Below are positions 56,785-64,000 of a stretch of DNA of 64,000 nt, in pieces. The notes under the pieces were generated by a model. That model was given only the letters and a program-made list of their open reading frames with translations. It ran no database searches and was not told the DNA's origin. The first letter of the stretch is position 1, and the number at the start of each line of letters is the position of its first letter. This DNA comes from Oegoconia quadripuncta (taxonomy: Eukaryota; Arthropoda; Insecta; Lepidoptera; Autostichidae): positions 20,392,801-20,456,800 of the forward strand of contig OX438753.1 of NCBI GenBank assembly GCA_949316235.1. The letters are read 5' to 3'. Made by a program: the position numbers and the translations under genes.

Positions 56785-57250
56785 ACTGATGTCCCTGAAA
56801 CTCAAGGAGAAAATTTACAAGACCATCATAAGACCTGTCACCATGTATGGATCTGAATGTTGGGCAATGAAACGGACGGATGAAAGTAGAATGCATGTGG
56901 CAGAGATAAGAATGCTAAGGTGGATGTGTGGTGTGACTAGAATGGATAAGACCAGGAATGAGTATATCAGAGGACATCTGAAAGTGGCAAAATAACAGTC
57001 AAGTTGAGGAGTAATTGTTTAGCATAGTTTGGGCACATTATGAGGAGGGATGAAAAGCACGTAACGAGACGAGTGCTAAGTGTGAATGTGGAGGGATATA
57101 GAGGCAGAGGAAGACCAAAGAAGGTGTGGGTAGACTGCGTGAGGAATGATATATGTATGAAAGGGGTGAGCACGGAGACGACGGCTGATAGAGGAGAGTG
57201 GAATAGGAAGACATGCAGTGCCGATCCCATCTAGAGTGGGATAAGGTCAG
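56785..57250 (+). pseudogene. RTE-like LINE ORF2 C-terminus with stop/frameshift
   Basis: One frame from 56789 reads KIYKTIIRPVTMYGSECWAM and MLRWMCGVTRMDKTRNEYIR, the fingers-to-tail motif (YGSECW, MLRWM.G.TR.D..RN) of RTE-type ORF2. A stop at 56994 breaks it. From 57040 another frame gives VTRRVLSVNVEGYRGRGRPK and KGVSTETTADRGEWNR, the standard C-terminus, ending near 57232. Roughly 150 residues of an otherwise missing element; no 5' part is present. Confidence 0.85.
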
Positions 57251-57814
57251 GAAAATGTTGATGTTTATGACAAACGGCTTACCTGATGGAAAGTGACCAC
57301 TGCTGCCCATATCATCTGTAATCAAGAGGATCGTCGAAATAAACCAAAATGTCTGCAAAACTATTTTACAATAATCCTTTAACATAATACGGTTTCCATT
57401 TTGGAGCCATCATTATACGCCCGAAACATTTGTGATTTCATAAATGAGTTGCGAAAAGCCAGCGTAATATAATTGGCATGATTATTTGAATAAATTGAAT
57501 GTACTTACTCGAAACCGACGATTGTATTTATACTTATAGGTATAGTTGGGTAAGTGTACTATTTCCAGTCACAGGTCAAACAAGTTTAAGAATACATTTG
57601 AATTTTTAACTGAAATTATTTTTAATTCTGGTATGTACAGTCAAATTTACTAATTTCTGTGTACTACTTACATAACATTATAAATTTAAAATAATAAAGT
57701 AAGCTTTTTTCGTTTCACGACAACTTGAATTCTCTTAGTTTTTTTTCCGATTATAATTTCTTTTGGTGATGCTAAAAATGAAATGGCTATCTATACATAA
57801 TCGTCTCATACCTT

Positions 57815-58035
57815 TATTTCTAATGGGGTGTTCAGAGATATCCCAAACATTAAAAGTTTACCTTTGGAAATACACAGAAATGCACACGTGACAGGGGGTG
57901 AACCTATCGCTGTTGAAACGTGTAAATCTATGGATGTTTTTGGTGGAAAGTCCCTTAGTCGCCTTTTACGATACCCACGGGAAGAGATGGGTTGGTTCTA
58001 TTCTTTTACGTGCCGAAACCACTAACCAAAATAGT
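57815..58035 (+). repeat. Repeat E copy
   Basis: CCTTTATTTCTAATGGGGTG, CAGAGATATCCCAAACATTA, AGAAATGCACACGTGACAGG and GGGAAGAGATGGGTTGGTTC to ACGTGCCGAAACCAC. Confidence 0.75.
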
Positions 58036-58350
58036 GGCAGGTACGATTCATTTGGTAAAAGTTACAAAAAATCCTTCATTATTCACGTAGAAAAGTGTCT
58101 ATAAAGACTTATTTCCCAATAAAAATGAAAAATCTCTTTCGGATTAGAAAAAAGGAACCATTTCCTGACTGAGAAAAGTTTCGGAAATTGCGCATCTCAA
58201 GTTACCGTTAGATCGGTTGAGTAAGGACTACGGATATAAGAGGCTTGAAGTGACTACAGAGAGGAAAATAAACGAAATGTCATTGTCAAACATTAATTAC
58301 TCATTTTGCATTTTAATCACGCCTCCCTGTAGAACAGATACATAAATAAA

Positions 58351-58522
58351 TAATAAATATTTCGGACTAATAAACGTATAAACATAAATATTTATATATA
58401 CATCCATAACTTGGGAATGAATGTTCGTATTCGACACACAAAAATTTCCCCCCGCGGGATTCGAACCCGCAACCGTTGGTGTCGCTGACAGTGTCACTAT
58501 CCACGACCACACCAATTGGTCG
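58351..58522 (-). repeat. SINE-A (tail subfamily 2), minus
   Basis: ATATTTCGGACTAATAAACG, CATCCATAACTTGGGAATGA, CGCGGGATTCGAACCCGCAA (B box intact) and CCACACCAATTGGTCGG. An internal deletion shortens the tail. Confidence 0.8.
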
Positions 58523-58754
58523 GAAGTAAATCGGAGTAAGTACATCGATTACAAGCCAAATTCAGTCGTATTTATAAATGTTTATGTAGTCCTTTTTAAA
58601 TTGCGAAAATTAGAGTAAACTTTTTCTTCAGTTTAAAAAGGAGATAAGTCTCATAAAAATTTTGGTTAACTTTCATAGTGGTCTCACGAGAAATACGGTT
58701 GAATTTAGCTTGTAAGGAAAATCTACCTGCTCCAATCCGAATCATGGTGTGTCA

Positions 58755-59130
58755 TCATCATCATCAGCCGAAAGACGTTCACTACTGGAGAAAAAGCTTT
58801 CCCTAAAGAACTCCCACAACGATCGGTTCTGCGCTGCTTGCATCCAGCGGCTTCTCGTGATCTTTACCAAATCGTCGGTCCACATCGTGGGGAGACTGCC
58901 CACGCTACATCTTCCGTTGCGTGGTCGCTACTCGAGAACCTTTCCGCTCCAACGGCCGTCGGTCCTATACGAGCAATGGAACCCGCCGACTGCCACAAAG
59001 TTGGCAATTCTTCGAGCTATGTCGGTCACCTTGGTTCTCCTGCGGATGAGGATTTCTGATTCGATCCCGCAGGGAGACACCGAGCATAGCTCTCTTCATT
59101 GCCCTTTATGTGATCTTTAGCCTTCTTATG
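58755..59130 (-). pseudogene. LINE ORF2 C-terminus, minus
   Basis: The complement reads MWTDDLVKITRSRWMQAAQN then RSLWEFFRESFFSSSER up to a (ATG)n tail, preceded by DRIRNPHPQ and GDRH segments in other frames. This is the same family as 4205-4508 and 62488-62760. Frameshifts and stops make it inactive. Confidence 0.8.
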
Positions 59131-59254
59131 AGGTCCATATTGGGCGTGTGTAATTATTAGCAAAAGGCTATTATAAAATCACTGACTATTTGAATGATAA
59201 GGAAGCCTGGACATAGCTGTCGGATTATTCATATAATTATCAAATCACAAATTG

Positions 59255-59415
59255 TAACCCATAATCTGTTTAAAAGAGCAACCCTAGAGTTTATTTCTCG
59301 TTCTTCTCTGGGGAGTCATTTTTGTGAATGAGCAGTACATTTAAATGTAATATTAATATTGACGTTTTCAAGTGATAATTTTACCTATGAAACAAAACAT
59401 TTTCATTTGATTTGA
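59255..59415 (+). repeat. Repeat G2
   Basis: TTGTAACCCATAATCTGTTT, GAGCAACCCTAGAGTTTATT, TTGTGAATGAGCAGTAC and a terminal (TTGAT)-like tail. Parallel copy of 13055-13240. Confidence 0.65.
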
Positions 59416-60146
59416 TTTAATTATACCAAATTACAAAATAATTTATTTTCTTTTTATAATGTTATCAGCTTATTGATTACGTTATATATGTAGATATATA
59501 ACGTATATGATCATCGTCGTAGAAATTTTATCTAACCGAATGATTCACTACATGATAGGTACACGATCTTACAGAGCGGCTGGCTTAGTGCATTTTCCAT
59601 ATAACATAAAGTAAACAACATTGAAACTTCGGACGCGTCGTAAACATAAAAAAGTATTTATACTCTGGATACGGGTAATAGAAGAAATGGATGATAATAA
59701 TAAAACCACTGAATCACGAAGGAGACCTGCACACACAGGTAAAGTATTGATAGTGTAATAACGAGGCATTAGCAGTCCTGTTATAGCGGCGGTAATAAGT
59801 CTGGCACTCGTTAACGGATCTGACATCGTAACAACTAACCCCCACCTCCCCTTCTCTAACGAGCACACAGTGTTGCCACAGTGCTACTTGTATTACTTTC
59901 TTGTTTATGGGGCGATGCGGCGATGTCTATTGTTTAGGTTTCGTTTTATCGGGAACAGTCGGGATCGAGTATCATTGTTTTTACCTTTTTAATTTTCATC
60001 TCTGTGGAAGTTTATTCCCTATTCGTGAGCTGGTTCGATGATCCGTATAACTTTTTTAGTTAGTTTACAATAACCGTGAAGTCGAAGTCATAAAATTCAT
60101 TATTTAGTAGGTACACTTGAAATAGTCAAATAGGTAGAAAAATAGA
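59416..60146. other. Intron, no recognised element
   Basis: No repeat family matched; short TATA-rich stretch at about 59485-59510. Confidence 0.35.
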
Positions 60147-60470
60147 AACCGCCTCCGTAAACAACATTTGGGTTTACGATTCGGAGGTCGCGGGTTCGAT
60201 CCCCAGCGGGGTACATGTTTAAGTACTCGGTTTGGTTGGTGGTAGGGCATTTTAAAATGTCCGCCTGGTTAGCTACCACCATCTTATCTAAATCTGCCGC
60301 CAAGCAGCAATGCTAATAGCATTGTTGTGTTCCGGTTGTCAGAGATAAGATAGCCAGTCCCCCAAATGTGTTGGGGTTTCCGGGTCAGTACGCTTCCACC
60401 TTGGACCTCATCTTCACTTAACATCAGGTGTGATAGAGGTCAAGTACCAACCCGTTGTGCATAAAAAAAA
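60147..60470 (+). repeat. SINE-B, A box deleted, A-tailed
   Basis: CCGCCTCCGTAAACAACATT lacks the GTGGCTCAAT portion that would hold the A box. B box (GCGGGTTCGATCCCCAGC), body and tail (CGTTGTGCATAAAAAAAA) are intact. Confidence 0.85.
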
Positions 60471-60944
60471 GTCAGATTTTACATTTTTGAAGCTCCCGCA
60501 TACTCAAGAGGCTACTTGCTCTTGAGAAGACTGCGTGATGCTTTTTTTAACCTCCGGCATAGAATAATAGTAATCAACCCCCGTAGCATGACATCGTTTG
60601 ACGCGTGCGACGTAGCAGTCAGAGTGGGATAGTTGTATATTTAGTCCAAACGAATGAGCCGCACAAATATTATCTCACGCGACATACCTAAACGTTTATC
60701 GCGCTTGTCATGTTACTGGTGCAGGATGCCTCCGGTGTGTGTGCGTGTGTGCCAGTCTTTATCCGTGGTTCGATTGTAGTGCGGTTTTTTTTTATGTAAG
60801 AGTAAAGATCTCTGTGTACACTGTCTGTTTACTCTGTGAAACTCTGTGTAAGAAGGGTTATTACAGGATAGATGATTATTTAGGCGATGAGGAGGTCTGG
60901 TGTTACCTGGTCGTTATGTTAATTTCTATTGTTTTGTAATATGT

Positions 60945-61125
60945 AATATTATTGTAAAGATGGAAACTAATTGAAAAGGTGTGTTGTTGCGGAGTTTCTT
61001 GTCGCTTCTTCTCCCTAACCATAACACCTTGTGGAGCGATGTAGTTTAAAAAAAAATAACATGTTGACTTTCAATAAGTGATATTTTTGTATCCTACATT
61101 GAATAAAATATTTTTGATTTTGATT
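60945..61125 (+). repeat. LINE/SINE 3' end (G-type)
   Basis: GCGGAGTTTCTTGTCGCTTC, ACACCTTGTGGAGCG and a TTTTTGATTTTGATTTTTGA tail; related to the G repeats. Confidence 0.55.
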
Positions 61126-61129
61126 TTTG

Positions 61130-61995
61130 ATTGATTCTTATCTTAAGAGTCATTTCTTCGCCTTGATCACATCTGGATTTTGTTGAGTTCTTCGGGGGGT
61201 TTTCTCAATTTTCATTTTACGTTAATATTTAAAAAGGCATGCACACCATTTGGTTGACATAAGTAGTCTTTGTTATATGCTTCCGTAGTAAATTTCTGTT
61301 CTATAGTATCTTTGAAAAGGTTTCATAAGTTCGACACGTGCACTATTATATAGTGCTCCTGTTAGTTCTTTAAAAAGAGTCTGAACGAACAGATTTAAAG
61401 TAGCTTAAAAATTTCCGCTTTTAAAACCTCAACGCAAAAATTCAGTTGTGCCACGGAGGTAACAATGTTTTCTTTTATCAACGCATTTACTCGCATCCCC
61501 AACAATGTTCCTGGAAATTTTCTCTCTTTCACGTTTCACCTCATTCCTACGTTTTCTCATATCTCAGCCGCGATTACTACATACTGGACTGTGGGTTTTT
61601 CTGGAAATGAAATTAAAACGTCCCGCGGGATAAGTGGCGGCAGCTGAGAGGTACAAAGCGGTGTAGCCCGATAGTGCTCCGGCCACAAAAGGAGCAGGAT
61701 GTTAGGACCGCTGAAATCCCCCCGATCCCGAGTTCTATGATCCTTGACACGAATCTCTGACCTGCGAGCCTGCGACGTCGAATCCTTTCATGGGCCGGCT
61801 TATGTGCTGTAGTCTCGGTAATGCGATGCGACTTTGTTGTATACTTATGACGCATTTATTTTGAAGGCCATCCAGTATGGGTGGGGTGTATGTGAGGATA
61901 TGAAAGGAATCGCATTGCTGATGGTTAAAAAAAAGTGTGTTGACAAAAAACATTGACATAACAGACAAATATGAGTATACGTGATGAGCATTAAT
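61130..61995. other. Intron, unassigned
   Basis: No family recognised; short open frames at 61465-61647 and 61613-61855 look like chance. Confidence 0.3.
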
Positions 61996-61997
61996 TG

Positions 61998-62274
61998 TTT
62001 TTTTTTTTATGCACAACGGGTTATTACTTGACCTCAATCATACCTGATGTTAAAGTGAAGATGAGGTAGAAGGTGAAAGCGTACTGACCCAGAAACTCCA
62101 ACACATTTTGGGGACTCGCTATCTTATCTCTGACAACCGGAACACAACAATGTTATTATCATTGTTGCTTGGCGGCAGATTTAGACGGACATTTAAAAGG
62201 CCCTACCACCAACCAAACCGAGTACTTAAACATGTACCCCGCTGGGGATCGAACGTGCGACCACGGAGGCGGTT
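61998..62274 (-). repeat. SINE-B, minus, small internal deletions
   Basis: T-run, GCACAACGGGTTATTACTTG, CAACCGGAACACAACAATGT, CAAACCGAGTACTTAAACAT and CCACGGAGGCGG. About 35 bp around the TAGCTACCACCATC block are missing and the head is shortened. Confidence 0.8.
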
Positions 62275-62487
62275 TATAATTAGATATATGTATACATAAT
62301 TCAACCATGTAACGCCATATAACTATTTGTAACTTTTGCATAAATGATTTTGTATAGTAAGCAAAGCAACCAAGTGCAAGTGTGCCATGATATTATATCA
62401 TCAGTAATTAATTAGTGGAAACAATATTAGCTGTGTGTTTTCCAGAAATAAATAAAATAAAAATACTTCTAGACCCGTTTTGTCCTG

Positions 62488-62760
62488 GATGTCATCATCA
62501 TCACCTACAATATGTCCACTGTTGAACATATTAAGCCTCGCTCAAAGATTTCTATAGCTACCGGTTGGAAGCGGCCTGCACCCACCGACTTCCCAGGCCC
62601 TTTACCTGCCACCACTCTAGAACTTTCATTCCTCGCCATCAGTCTTGCGCATCATGTGCTATGTCCACTGCCATTTCAACTTACTAATTCGCTGTGCTAT
62701 GTCGGTGACTTTCGTTTTTCTACGAATTTCTTCACTGCACTAAGAGCATGAAAGGCGCGA
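62488..62760 (-). pseudogene. LINE ORF2 C-terminus, minus
   Basis: The complement encodes RRKTKVTDIAQRISKLKWQW followed, in shifted frames, by the WVQAA-type tail, then an ATG repeat. Same family as 58755-59130, more decayed. Confidence 0.7.
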
Positions 62761-62921
62761 TGTCCTGCTCATTCGTTTGGACGAAATGTACAACTATCCC
62801 ATTCTCACGTCGTGCGTAACAAACGATGTCATGCTACGGGGGCTGGTTCGTCGTAGTGAAACACCTAAATATTTTTACTCGTAATTACAATCTGCTGAGA
62901 TCGCACGCTTCATCTTGGTTG

Positions 62922-63170
62922 TGGTTGGTTGGTGTAGTGGATAGTGATCCTGTCAGCGAAACCAACGGTTGTGGGTTCGAATCCCGCAAGGGGTAAATGT
63001 TTGTGTGATGAATACGAACATTTATTCCCGAGTCATGGATGTTTATATAAACACTTATGTATGTTTATCCGTTATCTAGTATCCATAGCACAAGCTTTGC
63101 TTAGTTTGGGGCTAGATGATTGGTGTAAGTGTCCGAAATATTTATTATTTACTTATTATTATTTATTTAT
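62922..63170 (+). repeat. SINE-A (tail subfamily 2), full length
   Basis: TTGGTTGGTGTAGTGGATAG head, GTGGGTTCGAATCCCGCAAG B box, TGATGAATACGAACATTTAT and CCGTTATCTAGTATCCATAG body, GGTGTAAGTGTCCGAAATAT tail. The cleanest member of subfamily 2. Confidence 0.88.
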
Positions 63171-63216
63171 AATCGTGATTTGACATGGACTGGGTGAGAA
63201 CTAAGTTTGTACTAGC

Positions 63217-63300
63217 ATCTGCTGAGATCGCACGCTTCATCTTCGACCACATCGTCACTTGAGATTATGGTCAAACGTGTGTCCAGACAAACATAAAAAA
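63217..63300 (+). repeat. SINE-like tail
   Basis: ATCTGCTGAGATCGCACGCT to TTGAGATTATGGTCAAACGT and an A-rich end (ACAAACATAAAAAA). Matches 14795-14880; its first 27 bp are also at 62890-62916. Confidence 0.55.
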
Positions 63301-64000
63301 CTATCGCACTCTGATTTGGTAGAGGTAAAACAATACTGGACATCCTCAACAATCATTAACACTGCAAATCACTCTCGTGTTACACTCATTTAAACATAAA
63401 CATGATATTTTGCTAAAGAATCGGATTTCAATGAAGGTTCAAATCCTGAATATAGTTTTGGGTTGACTCGAATACATGTTCCAAGAGTAATTAGTGCGCG
63501 GCACTGTTAATCAGAGCTCGGCTGCTCCATCAATAAGTTATGATGGATAGGATACCAGCGATTTGGACCACCCTCTGCTGTGCCCATCCATAACCCGGTG
63601 GCTACATAGTCTCTGGAAATTACTCATAATAATGCCATTCAACTGATGCAGTATATTCGCTGACATTTATTACTGTTATTAACTTTGTAATCATTTGGAT
63701 GAAGTTTTATATTGCGAGTGAGTGAGAACTAGTGTTGGTTCAACTATATCCGTATACACAGGGTGGAAACGATAAGTAATCTCATTTGGTATATTAGGTC
63801 CTTACCTATGAAATTGACGTTTTGTATGAAGAATTTCATTAAGACTGTTTTCTCCATACAAACATTTTTGATTTTTTTTTGGGAACGGCAAATCCAAATT
63901 TAGCTAAACTTTGTGTGTATTATCGGATAACATTAAGTTCAGTATAGGCAGCGTTAATTTTTAAAAGTAACCGCTTTATAAAAGTTTCAGCGAATCTAAG
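63301..64000. other. Intron end of window, nothing firm
   Basis: Still inside the PTB intron following the exon at 53614; no exon or recognised repeat. TACACAGGGTGGAAACG at 63758 resembles the CAGGGTG motif seen at 7705. Confidence 0.35.

Noticed and set aside
58440..58522. Possible tRNA gene on the minus strand
   Set aside because: It is the head of a SINE-A copy with the family body attached.
1..64000. CRISPR array, operon, or bacterial system
   Set aside because: No regularly spaced repeats, no bacterial gene organisation; introns and SINEs show a eukaryotic nuclear genome.

Overview
The window is a piece of an insect, almost certainly lepidopteran, genome. It is AT-rich and dense with degenerate retroposons of the kinds common in moths and butterflies. 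The only protein-coding gene I can support is an internal part of the polypyrimidine-tract-binding protein gene (PTB, hephaestus/heph in flies) on the + strand. Five exons are present (4566-4712, 15059-15205, 34767-34904, 38184-38310, 53614-53672), all with GT-AG borders and matching phases. Joined, they give 618 nt (206 codons) without a stop. They cover most of RRM1, the alanine-rich RRM1-RRM2 linker and the first part of RRM2, in the order and without the gaps expected from vertebrate and fly PTB. The promoter, N-terminal exons, rest of RRM2, RRM3 and RRM4 lie outside the window.

The other ~99% is intron: >4.5 kb upstream, then 10.3, 19.6, 3.3 and 15.3 kb, and >10.3 kb downstream. The introns carry: (A) a tRNA-derived SINE with two tail subfamilies (13 copies); (B) a second tRNA-derived SINE beginning CCGCCTCCGTGGCTCAATG (7 good copies plus a relic); (C) a third tRNA-like SINE containing GTCGGTGGCTCAGCGG (4 copies, one holding a nested retroposon); (D) a Helitron-like repeat with the GGACGAAGTCGCGGGC end; several further repeat families (E-I); at least six decayed non-LTR retrotransposon tails on both strands; and many hairpin-forming foldback/MITE-type elements.

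The least explained features are the structural ones. These are a 319-bp-arm palindrome at 42980-43674 beside an odd segment with a 53-codon basic ORF and a diverged tandem repeat of it; a foldback element with a 9-bp target duplication and a paralogous empty site (32859-33156); a perfect 49-bp-arm hairpin (1055-1157); a perfect 52-bp-arm pair (20544-20700); a palindrome nested in another inverted-repeat element (19400-19927); and a SINE whose head has turned back on itself (33892-33939). I found no rRNA, CRISPR, operon or bacterial-type feature and no convincing second gene. Repeat-poor, GC-richer intron blocks (about 17340-17730, 46860-47050, 48650-49140, 54100-54850) are the best places to look for conserved cis-regulatory sequence.
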